A stretch of DNA of 64,000 bases, from assembly GCA_033807775.1 (NCBI GenBank), contig CM066314.1:33591001-33655000 (forward strand), read 5' to 3'. Position numbers and translations under genes: made by a program. This DNA comes from Saussurea involucrata (lineage: Eukaryota > Streptophyta > Magnoliopsida > Asterales > Asteraceae). The notes below the pieces were generated by a model. The model was not told where the DNA came from, searched no databases, and saw nothing but the letters and a program-made list of their open reading frames with translations. Of the stretch, positions 44,917 to 55,908 are shown piece after piece; the first letter of the stretch is position 1; each line of letters begins with the position of its first letter.

Positions 44917-45039
44917 CTCTCTCAAAGTTTATATTTGTCTTTTATGCGAATCAATCTTTCTCCGCAAGAAAAGAACACTGTTGCATTTTGTGCTCTCGAT
45001 CTTCAAGAACTGTTCATCATCTTCTTCATCAAACTCAAG

Positions 45040-45434
45040 GTCAATATGTTCTTATCTTTTATCAAATGCAAATAACTTGTTTTCGATCTTATCATTGTTT
45101 TACACAAGATCAAACAAAAGAACTCAAAAATAAAATCATTTTCTTTCATGGTTTTATAAACACAACCATTTCATGGTTGTTCTTCAAGTTTTAAATCTAA
45201 AATCTTAAACTTGTTCTTCTTTCGTATCCATTTTTTTAAAAAAAAAAAACTGGAATACAAGGCTTATAGGTGTTATATTCGTTTTTTTTAAAAAAACAAG
45301 AAAAACCCTAATCTTCATTAAGACTTTTTTGTCTGAATGAAATGGACAAAATTCGAAAAATCTAAATGGAAATTTTCTTTCCACATTAAGATATTTCTTA
45401 TTTGTTAACATCTTTGGTTGAACTGATAATACAG
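45040..45434 (+). other. Probable 5'UTR intron of the Copia-B accessory gene
   Basis: Donor CTCAAG|GTCAAT and acceptor AATACAG, four bases before the start codon, enclose AT-rich sequence with long T and A runs. Copia-A has a comparable intron ending six bases before its accessory ATG. Confidence 0.5.
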
Positions 45435-45438
45435 TGAA

Positions 45439-48066
45439 ATGGCAACTTCAAAGCTGAATGTTACCGCTGAGTCCATCTCCAGTGATTCTGAGGAACTGGA
45501 AATCACTAAAGCTCCTCAGGTTAAGTTTGAGCTGGATCAACTAGACTGGACAAAGGCAAACAACCTTTCAGCGCTTCTCGAGTTTCCTCCTCGGAAGCAG
45601 GTATCCCATCTAGACGACGCTGTGATTTTTTTGAAGAAAAGCCCCATATACACAGCACTGACAATCACACCTCCTGCCAGTCAGCGTCTATTATCCCAAT
45701 TCTGGTACTCTGCCAGACACACCAACCTACCCTTAGCCAAAGATCCATCTAAAACCATCGACTGCATACTCAGCGATACTGAGTATGGCACCATCAAGAT
45801 AACCCCCGCAATAATCCGTAAAGCTCTGAAATTCCCTAACGCTACCTCAGAAAATCCTTTCATTCCATTTCCTGACCACAAGAAGCACGCTGACAGGGAA
45901 GAAATCATTGCTTTCCTTGATGCGATGGGTTACATCTGGGAGACTGGAAGAGACAAGCTACCTGAGAAGAAGCTGACGCTGATAAAGAAATCCAAGATGC
46001 CCAGCGAGATGAACTTCATCTTCGCTCACCTGATCAGCTGCATGACAGCGAAATCCGGATCTTCTGATCAAGCCGCTCAACCTCAGCAGGCCATGGGTTA
46101 CGCACTGCTGAAAGGTCTCAACATTGACTGGGCCTCCATCATCTATGAAGACCTCATTCAACGTGTTGATTCTGCCGCTGACCGACCAGCATGGGTTCCT
46201 TACCCGCGATTCATCAGTGCCATCTTTCAATATGGCCTGAAGGACAGCTATCCTGAAGAGGGTGATCTGAAACTCTCTCAGATTGGCCCTAAAGTTCTCG
46301 ACTTCAAGCCTGTCGCCAACGAGGTACGTCTCTCTACTCTTCTCACTCTTCTTAATTCTCCGCTTTCTGTGGCTCCTTCAGCGACAATACCCATCGCTGA
46401 TACCCCGGCCACAAAATCCATTCCTTCTAAGAAAAGGAAACAATCTCTTACCCCTCTTGATTCCAAAAGGATCAAGAAAACCAAGGAGCAACCCCAGCAG
46501 TTGCATGCTGAAGACTCCTCAGCTCATTCTGAAGAGCTGAAGGAAAGTTCCGTGGTACGCTTTGCCACACCAATTCAAGCCATCCCTTCTAAACCTACTT
46601 CAGCGTCCCTAAACGCTGAGGTTAGAACTTTGGAATCTACCCAACCTTCGTCAGTCTCTCAAAAGACTGATGAAGTACTTCTCAGCGAATCCAACGCTGA
46701 ACTTGAACTCCAACCCCAATTCTTATCCTTCGCTCCTCTCTCTACTTCTTTGGACACTCCTCCAGTCAAAACTGGAGATGCCATCATTCAAGAAGCCGTT
46801 GAAGCTTCTCAGCGAATGACGAAGAAAGGACCTGCAGAGATCTCCATTCCTCACGGAACTTTTGAGGGAGATATGGAACACTATGGAGGGACTCGAAACT
46901 TTGATGAGTTCGTCAACGCTCCTGCAGGTACAGATCCCACCTTAAACACTGTAACTAAACCTGAAACTTCTGAGCTTTCCTTTGTTCACAAGTACTTATA
47001 TGTTACAGGTCCTTTTTTGGGAGACATCAACCAGTCTCTGAAGTCTATGGAGATGAAACTTACGGATCTCACCACCGGTCTATCAAATAACTCTACAGCT
47101 GTAACAAACGCTGGAGAGAATCTGACGAAGCTGACTACTGTGGTGGAAAAGAAGGCCTCCTCTGATGACATCAAAGATCTTGATAAAACTCTCGCCGACT
47201 TTGCCAAAGTGCTCTCCGACATCTACACTGACTACACCAACCTCAAATCATCAGTTTCCACCATTTCCAGCGAAGTTACAACGCTGAAGAAATCGGTTGG
47301 TACACTCGAAGGTGATATGTCAGTGGTCAACACCGACTTGGGCTCAGTAAAGACCGACCTTGGTTCCGTCAAGACAATGATCGAGACGCTGGTGAACAAG
47401 GCAAATAATCCAGCTCCTGCTCCGGCCCCTGCACCTGTTTTGGACTCATTCACCGCAGAGGATCGCCAAGAGCTGAAGAAAATCACGCCTGCTATTTCTG
47501 GCCTAGAAGACAGAATAGCTAAGCTTGAAGGTTGTGTGAAAATCTCTGGCCCAGAAGACAGAGACAACACCAATGCTGAATCTACCCATTCCTCCCCCGC
47601 CCATCATGAGAAAGAGGGGGAGAAGAGCGCTGAACAGGAGAAGAGCGCTGAAGACCTTTCCCATGATGAATCTATCAGGGGAGAGGGTAATGAAGATCGG
47701 ATTACTGGACCTCAGGGAGATGAAAACCCTGAGGGAACCGATAACCTCGCCTCTATATCTGAGGGGGAGCAACTCGATGAAGATGCTGAGGAATCTGAAG
47801 CAGAAGAAGACGAAGACTTCGACATCCCTGAAGCTGAACCATCCTCCTCTCCAAGGAACGATGATGATGATGATGAAGATGACGATGATTTCTTTGTTGT
47901 CAAACCTGCTCCTCGAACCAAAGCTCTTAAAGGTATTTCAATAAAAGAACCTTCAGGGGAGAAGACAAAGACAAAGCACTCAGCCTCTGGCGTTGAGAAA
48001 AGCAAAGACAAAGGCATCGCTGAAGATGATAATCTGGCGATCCTACTTGCAAAGCCGATTTGTCAG
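45439..48066 (+). CDS. Copia-B accessory protein, exon 1
   Basis: 876 codons from ATG (MATSKLNVT). Residues about 25-300 form a globular domain (IRKALKFPN ... FIFAHLISCMTAKSG ... MGYALLKGLNIDW) of the plant-transposon-protein type also seen in Copia-C and, more distantly, in Athila ORF2. Residues 310-510 are disordered. About 515-660 is a long coiled coil of polar heptads, then an Ala/Pro run, then a strongly acidic tract (DDDDDEDDDD). A donor CAG|GTACAC at 48066/48067 ends the exon in phase 0; without splicing it stops two codons later. No signal peptide or membrane segment is seen. A nuclear or cytoplasmic nucleic-acid-related role is possible, but function is unknown. Confidence 0.85.
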
Positions 48067-48217
48067 GTACACTAAACTTATTTTTCCTTCCCTGATCATC
48101 TATGAAAAATCAGTTATCCATTCCACAAACACCATACACATCCACATTTTTTTCTATCTTTTCTACCCAAGTTCTTCTACCCAGTTCTTATTTGTAAGAT
48201 CGCTGCGTTTCAGCTAG
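48067..48217 (+). other. Coding intron of the Copia-B accessory gene
   Basis: 151 bases from GTACAC to TTTCAGCTAG. Use of the second AG (CTAG, ending 48217) joins the two ORFs in phase 0; use of the first (CAG, 48213) gives a stop after six codons. The double acceptor is conserved in the fragment at 654-778. Confidence 0.65.
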
Positions 48218-49471
48218 TCCTCTCCCCTGTTTGAGGATATCGCTGAAAGATCTGTTGCGACTTCACCAATAATTCCAGCTAACGCTGAAGACATAATCCC
48301 AGTCTTAGATTTAATCTCTGAGACTGATGAACCAGAAGAACAACCTCTCTCGCACAGAAACAGACTTTCCTCAGTTGCTCAAAGGCTGAGTGAAGAAGAT
48401 CAAAAGAGGAGAGAAGAAATGATAAAGCGATTCGAGGATCAGCGAATCATCCTAAGGCGCGATCAACTACCTTCAGTTCCTCCTAAGTTCAGAATTTCAA
48501 AAGCTGAATACCAAGATCATCTCAGAGCTGAACGCCTCATCGCTGAAAGGAAGGAAGCTGAAGATAAAGACAGAGAATACGCCATCAAGCTCACTCAAGA
48601 ATCTGTCAAAGACCCCAAGCTGAAGCGTATTCCCATTCAAATCCAACGAAAGCTTTGGGAACAAGCCCAGAAGATCGTGGAAAAGAAAGCTGAAGTTTCT
48701 CAGACCACCCTGATCTGGTGTAAAGAGAAAATCCACTTCAGATATCGTCCAGCGAAGATCAACAAGGTATTCATCTCTGGAAGAACCTCCGTCGGAGTAC
48801 CTATTGTTGACATCAAACTGTTCAGAGAAGATGACTCATCTGAAACCTTTCGTGCTGACACTGTAAAAAGGTATGGTCTCTCTGAATGGCTGGAGATGAG
48901 GTTAGCTATCCAACCGTCAAAATCTAAGTACAAGGATCATTTCGAAAAGCTGATAAACAGACAGATCGATTTGATATCTTCTTGTGTGGATATTCCTCCT
49001 GTTCCTGATCTAAAGCCGAAAAGAAAAAAGGACTCTCCAAGGAAGAAACGTCAAGATTCAAACTCAGGTCCTGTCATACGAAATGAAACTGGAATTGGTT
49101 TCTCTCGCGCTGAAGTACTTGGTCCTGATCCTGATCTATCTGCCCTTGATGTCTCTTTGCCACCATGTGAACTTTTCGTCCCTGGTAAAGTCATCAGTAA
49201 TCCTTATGGAATATTCTTTCTTGACTACGACGGACGTAAATGCTTTCAACGGATCGCTGAGCTTCCAATCACTCCAATCGAACAACTCAAAGATCTCATC
49301 TACTGGTGCGACTTCAGAAAAGACATTCAGGCACGACACCTAAAACCCTTGATTTTTGAAGCTGCTCTGAAGCTAAAGAATAAAGGAGAAAAGGTTCCTG
49401 ACTGGATGATTCCAACTGAAAAGACAACCCTTGATGAACTTCTCATTAAGGAAGAACCCTTTGAAGGCTGA
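48218..49471 (+). CDS. Copia-B accessory protein, exon 2
   Basis: 418 codons including the stop, open in phase with exon 1 (SSPLFEDIAERS ...), giving a predicted 1293-residue protein. It starts with a charged helical segment (RLSEEDQKRREEMIKR). Then comes a domain with WCKEKIHFRYRPAKI, LFREDDSSETF and LSEWLEM, followed by a basic linker and a terminal domain with NPYGIFFLDYDGRKCFQRI. Both modules have counterparts in Copia-C (59533-61092) and in the fragments at 1-653 and 23821-25050, so this half is the best-conserved part of the accessory family. Function is unknown. Confidence 0.82.
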   Translation, partial: SSPLFEDIAERSVATSPIIPANAEDIIPVLDLISETDEPEEQPLSHRNRLSSVAQRLSEEDQKRREEMIKRFEDQRIILRRDQLPSVPPKFRISKAEYQDHLRAERLIAERKEAEDKDREYAIKLTQESVKDPKLKRIPIQIQRKLWEQAQKIVEKKAEVSQTTLIWCKEKIHFRYRPAKINKVFISGRTSVGVPIVDIKLFREDDSSETFRADTVKRYGLSEWLEMRLAIQPSKSKYKDHFEKLINRQIDLISSCVDIPPVPDLKPKRKKDSPRKKRQDSNSGPVIRNETGIGFSRAEVLGPDPDLSALDVSLPPCELFVPGKVISNPYGIFFLDYDGRKCFQRIAELPITPIEQLKDLIYWCDFRKDIQARHLKPLIFEAALKLKNKGEKVPDWMIPTEKTTLDELLIKEEPFEG

Positions 49472-49738
49472 CAACAATCACCATTTTCTCTATTGTATCA
49501 GTCATCCTTCAGTACTTGTAATTTATTTCGCTTGTACTTGTAATCTTTCTTATTCATATTGTAACCTGATTCAAAGATTTAAAGAAAGATTTCAGCGAAT
49601 GTACTTTACTCCATCAGTACTGAAAAGATCCCAGAAAACAGTAAAAGGGACAAATATTTTATGAGTTCTTTTTATCCTTATGTTTTCATTAAATAGCAAT
49701 TTTCTCTGTTGCTATGTCATAATCAAATAGGGGGAGAT
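49472..49738 (+). other. Copia-B 3' untranslated region and polypurine tract
   Basis: AT-rich, no gene; it ends in AATAGGGGGAGAT (49726-49738), the polypurine tract directly before the LTR. Confidence 0.85.
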
Positions 49739-50706
49739 TGTTGATCCAAACCCTCAGTGATTTGATAATGACCCTATCTTAAATACTTAGTGAAAATTGT
49801 AAGTAAACAATATGTATCAGAGTTTCACTATCGCTGATAAGTACTAAGATCTTACAGTACTGCTGATAGGAACTCTCGCACTTTTAGATTAAACATTCAG
49901 CGAACACTGTTCACCATATCGCTGAGTCTGTTCAGTCCGTATGGTGATCGCTGATAAGTTAGTTGTTTACTTATGATCCCTGAAGACAAGATTCACGTCA
50001 ACAAAGGTTCTACGCTGAAGTCGAAGATCAAGCTCAAGAACCAGCGACAAGTCTCCTAATGAACTGATGCGGATCAGCGAAGACTCAGATTTGTCCACTC
50101 AACGTGAAGTATCAAGTACAAGACTTCAGCTATCGCTGAACTTTATCATCTGCTGAATAGTAAATGATAATCGCTGAATCAACGAAAGCTGATCATGAAG
50201 TCCTCCGTACAAAGTACTTTTGTCTTAACCTCCCTTGCACGCCACCGTACGAAATGTCAGAAAAGAACCTCCGAAAATCTGAAATCGTACAACCACTCTG
50301 ACACTACACTGTTCATTCATGCGGCTACTAAGGTTGTCATCAAAGGTCAATGACATGCAACCAATCCGCTAATGACACGTGTAAAGTATATACTGGATTG
50401 CATTAAATGCATGCAGTATATAAAGAGATGAACTCACTTCATTTGAAGTAACTTGCTAACTCTGGACAAGTTCAAATCTCTCAAGATAGGATTTTATTAG
50501 TAATCTCCTTATCTTTCTTAGTGCAAGAAAACCTTAGTGTTCCAACTTGTTTAGATTTAGGTTTATCCTTAATCTTGTTTCCGCAACAAGCTGTAAATTG
50601 TTAATGATTTATCAATAAACAATTTAGAAAAGTAAAATAGTGTGTTTGTATTCAACCCCCCCCCCCCCCCCTTCTACAAACTTGTTTAAGCCTTTCGGGA
50701 CCAACA
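49739..50706 (+). repeat. Copia-B 3' LTR
   Basis: 968 bases; identical to the 5' LTR by reading apart from one fewer C in the poly-C tract (about 50656-50671). Confidence 0.95.
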
Positions 50707-50864
50707 TTAGTTGGTTGTTATTAATCTTTCATTTGGATACGTTAACAATTAACTCGTACACTTGTAATTTTCCCCTTTTTGGGTTGGCTCTTGAAGTAGC
50801 AATCATTATACCGCTCTTTCGTATTATGAAAGTTTTTGTTTACCCCTATTTTTAGGGTGTTACA
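50707..50864 (+). repeat. Tekay-like 5' LTR, segment 3
   Basis: Starts with the second copy of TSD ttagt and ends GGGTGTTACA, the true end of this LTR. The matching part of the 3' LTR has been lost at 57508. Confidence 0.85.
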
Positions 50865-50867
50865 GGT

Positions 50868-50879
50868 TTGTATCAGAGC
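50868..50879 (+). other. Tekay-like primer-binding site
   Basis: TTGTATCAGAGC, one change from the tRNA-Met site TGGTATCAGAGC, four bases after the LTR. Confidence 0.75.
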
Positions 50880-51212
50880 ATTGGTTTAAGCGAACTAGGT
50901 GTTGACCTTAGTATACCTAGACTTAAACCGAGTTGCCCTTATGAAACTTCGTGACTATGGGTAGAAACCATAGGTGGGGAGAGTATAGGACCAACGGAAT
51001 TGCAGTTATTAAAATTTGTGGTGATGATGAAAAGGATTCTTATGCGTGGTATATTCAAAATTTCATAGGGCCCGTGTTATGATGAATATATTCATATGTG
51101 AGTGTGCTTAAATTTGTTATTATGATGCTTAATGATTGTAGTAGTACGTGACACACCGTTAATCTTTGAAAGAATTAACCGGTATGGTATTTATCATGTG
51201 TGGCAGTTCACC
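50880..51212 (+). other. Tekay-like leader
   Basis: Non-coding leader between the primer site and the gag ATG; I see nothing else in it. Confidence 0.6.
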
Positions 51213-52437
51213 ATGGTAAACACGAGGAGCCGAGTAGCGAACCACGAAGAAGGACAAGATAATAGTGTGACAGCTCAGGAAAACCCGGGACAACCGAATC
51301 AGGGAGGAATCCTCCTACTCCTCCGATTCCCCAGATGCTAAGAGGCATTGTCGATCTTGTACCCCAAGTTAACATTGCGGTAGAGGAGCCAGTATTGGAG
51401 GAAGCGGACCCCCAATCCGTTATGATGGCCAGTTTTCTGCAAATGATGAATTCTGCAATGGACAAGAGAGATGAAAGGTTCCTGAAATTACTGGAGGATC
51501 GAGATGCTAGCCACCGAAGGAATGAAGTGGTTGCGGAGAAAGCTTTACTTGGTTCGGGTGGAGTGGTCCACGTTGTTGACACAGATGAGCGTGTGGTCAC
51601 GGAGAAAGAAAGGAGGGAAAAAGGTTGCTCCTTTAAGACTTTCCTTTATTGTAAACCACCCGAGTTTGCGGGCTCCGATGATCCGGTGGCCTGTATGAAC
51701 TGGATACGAGAGATTGAGCAGGCCTTCCAGGCTTGTGATTATGGGGAAGGCCAAAAGGTAAAGTTTGGTTCTCAGATGTTGAGTGGTGCACATGGTGGAA
51801 CATCTTCACTTCGACCTTGGAGGCCTCGGTTTTGGCCAAGATGAAATGGGAGACGTTCAAGGAGAAGGTTCTGGAGGAATACTGCAATGAACAGGAAATG
51901 GATCGGATCGAGGAGGAATTCCGATCGCTCAAGAAAGGGGACTCGACTGTATGGGAGTACACCCGTTTGTTCATGGAAAAGCTCAATCTGGTGGGGCACG
52001 TGGCCCCGACTGAGAAAGAAAAGGTTAAGGCATACCTCAAGGGGTTACCGGCGGAAATGATGGCCATGGTCCGCAACTCTAAAGCTGTTACACTGCGGGA
52101 AACGATAGAGGAGGCAAAGTTGATGGAGACCGTCGATGCGAAGGGAAAGGGAGATAAGGTAGTTGTTGGTGTAAAGAGGAGATGGGAAGGGTCGACCGGA
52201 CCCACTCGACAGTTTAGATCGTTTAATGGGGGAAGGAATGCTGATCCCCGGAGCGATGTAAGATGGTGCCATAAAGGCAAGAGTAAGAATAGTGGCCCAT
52301 GCAACACTAAGCCACACCCTAACCCGACCGAATGTGCAATGTGCGGGAAGAGAGATCATCTGGTTCGAGATTGCCCGATCCGAGGACCGGTTTGCTTCGA
52401 GTGCCAAGAACCATGACACATCAAGAGGGATTGCCCG
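51213..52437 (+). pseudogene. gag: Tekay-like gag
   Basis: ATG at 51213 (MVNTRSRVAN). Frame changes near 51300 and 51780 split it into three. It contains the gag domain (PPEFAGSDDPVACMNWI ... WETFKEKVLEEYC ... WEYTRLFMEKLNLV) and two zinc knuckles: CAMCGKRDHLVRDC, and a second one, CFECQEP, interrupted by TGA (likely GGA to TGA at about 52415) before HIKRDC. It is broken and would not make particles. Confidence 0.85.
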
Positions 52438-53044
52438 AAGTTGACGGGGGGAAACCGGCTTGCACCAAGTAGTGTTCCGATCAAGAGAGAGACTCCGCCG
52501 AGAACACCGAGCCGAGCTTTTTAGATGACAGTCGCGGAGGCGAGGGAGACCGTCGATGTTTTGACGGGTACGTTTCTCTTAAACTCCTTGGCTGCTCGTA
52601 TCTTGTTTGATTCGGGAGAGAATCTTTCTTTTGCATCGAATTCTTTTTGCAAGCAATTTACCTTTCCAGCTAGTACCCTTCCGGACGCCCTAATAGTTGA
52701 AGTAGCTAATGGGGAGCAAGTGTTAATCCGTGAGTGTTTTGGTAAGTGTACCTTGGTTGATGCGAACCTTTTTTAGGAGAATCTGCTGCCTATGGCAATC
52801 GGTGGGTTTGAGGTGGTTTTGGGCATGGATTGGTTGACCAAGAACAAGGCCGAAATTTTACGTGCGAAGAAGATGATCCGGATCCCGGCACCGAATGGGA
52901 AGGTAGTGTCGGTGTACGGGGAAGGAAGGGGAAAGACTACTTCAATAATCTCTTCGCTAAAGGCGTGGAAGTTCCTTGCCAAGGGGTACTTGTCGTACTT
53001 GGCCTACATCATAGACACAAAGTTAGAAAGGAAAAGAGTGGAAG
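52438..53044 (+). pseudogene. Tekay-like protease
   Basis: Aspartic protease with ILFDSGENLSFAS (Asp-Ser-Gly kept) and the later VVLGMDWLTKN motif, separated by a stop at about 52774. Another stop lies at 52522. Confidence 0.8.
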
Positions 53045-54691
53045 ATGTGGACGTGGTGCGTGATTACCCGGATGTTTTCCGGAGGATCTACCTGGTTTAC
53101 CACCGGAGCGGCAAGTGGAATTCCATATAGATCTCACCCCGGGGCGGCCCCGATTGCACGTGCTCCATACCATTTGGCTCCAACCGAAATGCAAGAAATG
53201 ATGTCGCAACTACAAGAATTGTTAGAGAAGGGATTTATTCGACCGCGCTCGTCGCCTTGGGGAGCTCCGGTATTGTTTGTAAGGAAGAAGGATGGGTCGA
53301 TGCGGATGTGCATAGACTACCAAGAATTGAATAAGGTAACGGTAAAGAACAAATACCCGCTTCCCCGAATTGATGATCTCTTTGACCAACTTCAAGGGGC
53401 GGGATGCTTCTCCAAAATTGATTTGAGGTCCGGATACCACCAAGTGAGGGTGAAGGAGAGCGATGTTCCGAAGATGGCTTTCCGGGCACGGTATGGACAC
53501 TACGAATTTTTGGTAATGTCGTTCGGGCTGAAGAACGTGTCGGCCGTATTCAAGGACTTGATGAACCGCGTATGTCGTCCCTTCTTGGATAAGTCGGTGA
53601 CAGTCTTTATCGACGATATCTTAATCTACTCTAAAGACGAAGCCGAACACGGTCAACACTTACGAGAAGTATTGGAAGTTCTTCGGAGAGAAAGGTTGTT
53701 TGCTAAGTTCTCAAAGTGTGAGTTTTGGTTACGAGAGGTTCAATTCTTGGGACACGTGGTGTCTCGAGACGGGGTGAAGGTGGACCCAGCAAAAGTTGAA
53801 GCCATGACAAACTGGAGACCACCCATGAGCCCAACGGAAATCAGAAGCTTTTTGGGCCTAGTCGGGTATTATAGACGATTTATTCAAGATTTCTCGAAAA
53901 TCGCTACACCGCTTACCTCTCTGACAAGGAAGAATGTCAAGTTTGTGTGGACTACCGCCCAAGAGCAAGCCTTCGAGAATCTTAAAAAGAAATTGTGTGA
54001 AGCGCCAATCTTATCCTTACCCGAAGGATCGGAGGACTTTGTGGTTTATAGCGACGCTTCAAAAATAGGACTCGGTTGTGTGTTGATGCAAAGAGGGAAG
54101 GTGATAGCTTATGCGTCACGACAACTAAAGGACCATGAGAAGAATTACCCATCTCATGTATTGGAGTTAGCGGTGGTGATTTTTGCTTTGAAGTTATGGC
54201 GACACTATTTGTACGGGACGAAATGCACTCTTTTTACCGATCACAAGAGTGTCAAGTACATCTTCGACCAAAAGGAGTTAAATATGCGTCAACGAAAATG
54301 GCTCGAAATTTTGAAGGATTATGATTGTGATTTACTTTACCACCCCAGGAAAGCCAACGTGGTGGCGGATGCCTTGAGCCGAAAGGACCACAGAGGTGGG
54401 ATCAAGCTAAACCTCAACCGAATCAATGTTGTATCAAGTTTGATGGAGAGCATCAAAACAAGTCAGTTGGAGGCACTTCGGGAAGAGAACCTTAAGGCCG
54501 AAGTCATGGTAAAGCAACAGGAGGTACTAATGGAAGATAGTGGCGGCCTCAAACTCTTCCAAGGCCGGATTTGGGTGCTGAAAATTGGTGGTAATCGTGA
54601 GCTACTTCTTAAGGAAGCTCACAAGTCTCGATACTCTATACATCCCAGTAGCATAAAGATGTATAGGGACTTAAAGTTGAATTATTGGTAG
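53045..54691 (+). pseudogene. Tekay-like reverse transcriptase and RNase H
   Basis: Open stretch of 548 codons; the true homology begins about 53135 (PGAAPIARAPY) after a frame change. RT motifs include CIDYQELNK, KIDLRSGYHQ and FIDDILIYS; SFGLKNVSAVF departs from the usual PFGLTNAPAVF and suggests decay. RNase H has VYSDASKIGLG and TDHKSVKY. It ends at a TAG that replaces a Trp codon (TGG to TAG), after which integrase follows. Confidence 0.9.
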
Positions 54692-55645
54692 CCGGTGATG
54701 AAGCTCGATGTGGCCAAGTATGTGGGAACTTGTGTAACGTGTCTCCAAGTCAAAGCACAACACCAAAAGCCGTATGGAAGTTTGCAATCCTTAAAAATTC
54801 CGGAATGGAAATGGGACAACGTCACAATGGATTTCGTGACAAATCTACTGAAGACGTTGCGAGGTCATGACACTATTTGGATGATCGTGGACCGTTTGAC
54901 TAAAAGTGCACACTTTTTAGCGATGCGGGAAACTTTGCCTTTGGACAAGCTAGCAAGACTTTACATCAACGAGATCGTGTCGAGGCACGGAGTACCACTA
55001 TCCATTGTGTCCGATAGAGATAGCCGATTCACTTCAAATTTTTGGGTTAGTTTCCAAAAGGAGTTGGAGACAAAGGTGAAGCTAAGTACGACCTACCATC
55101 CCCAAACGGATGGGCAAAGTGAGAAGACGATACAAACTCTTGAAGATATGCTCCGATCGTGCGTCATTGACTTTGGCGGGAGTTGGGACATCCACCTACC
55201 GTTGGTGGAATTCGCGTATAACAACAGTTACCATTGAAGCCTTAAGGCCTCTCCGTTTGAAGCCTTATATGGCCGTAGGTGTAGGACTCATGTGTGTTGG
55301 CTCAAAGCGGGGGAAAAGCAATTCGCAGGTCCGGAAATTGTGCAAGAGATCGCGGATAAGGTGAAGGAAATTCGGGAATGGTTGAAGGCGGCGCAAGACC
55401 GACAAAAGAGCTACGCAGACAAGAGGAGTCGGCCCGTTGAATTTCAAGTGGGAGATCGGGTCATGTTAAAAGTATCACCATAGAAGGGGATCATCCGGTT
55501 TGGAAAGCGCGGGAAACTTAGCCCTCGTTTCCTTGGCATGTTCACAATCTTGGAGAGGATTGGGCTTTAAGCATACAAACTAGATCTACCACCGGAAATG
55601 GATGGAATCCATCCCACCTTCCATGTTTGCTACCTATGAAAGTGT
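54692..55645 (+). pseudogene. Tekay-like integrase
   Basis: Begins in the zinc region (CVTC), then core motifs WDNVTMDFV, IVSDRDSRF and DGQSEKTIQTLE, which hold the D, D and E residues. Stops at about 55236, 55481, 55568 and 55637 break it; most fit TGG or CGA codons changed to stops. Confidence 0.88.
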
Positions 55646-55895
55646 TTGGCCGAAGAGGAAAGTGTGATTCCATTGACGGAAATTCGGGTCGACAATAGAG
55701 ATCGTTGCATAAAAGAACCAGAGACTATTCTCGAATCAAAAACTAAGAAACTTCACCACAAGGATGTGACAATGATAAAAGTCCAATGGAGGCACCATCA
55801 TGGGGCAAATGTAACTTGGGAATCCGAGGAGGATATGAAGAAGCGCTACCCAATCTTTTTGGTTAGTACGAGATTTCGAAGACGAAATCCTTTCA
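55646..55895 (+). pseudogene. Tekay-like chromodomain
   Basis: C-terminal tail of integrase with EPETILESKTKKL, IKVQWRHHHGANVTWE and EEDMKKRYP, the chromodomain pattern of chromoviruses, which steers integration to marked chromatin. The usual aromatic positions are partly kept. Confidence 0.82.
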
Positions 55896-55908
55896 AGGTG
55901 GGGAGGAT
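55896..55908 (+). other. Tekay-like polypurine tract
   Basis: AGGTGGGGAGGAT directly before the 3' LTR. Confidence 0.8.

Larger units (their letters stand above)
37676..50706 (+). mobile_element. Copia-B: intact Ty1/copia element with spliced accessory gene
   Basis: LTRs 37676-38644 and 49739-50706 are identical by reading except for a poly-C run (17 against 16). The TSD ttagt is perfect (37671-37675, 50707-50711). Gag, pol and the accessory gene are all open. The gag TAA is therefore unlikely to be decay. The element is 13.0 kb and iterates ATCGCTGA/TCAGCGA throughout. It may be mobile or very recently so. Confidence 0.95.
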
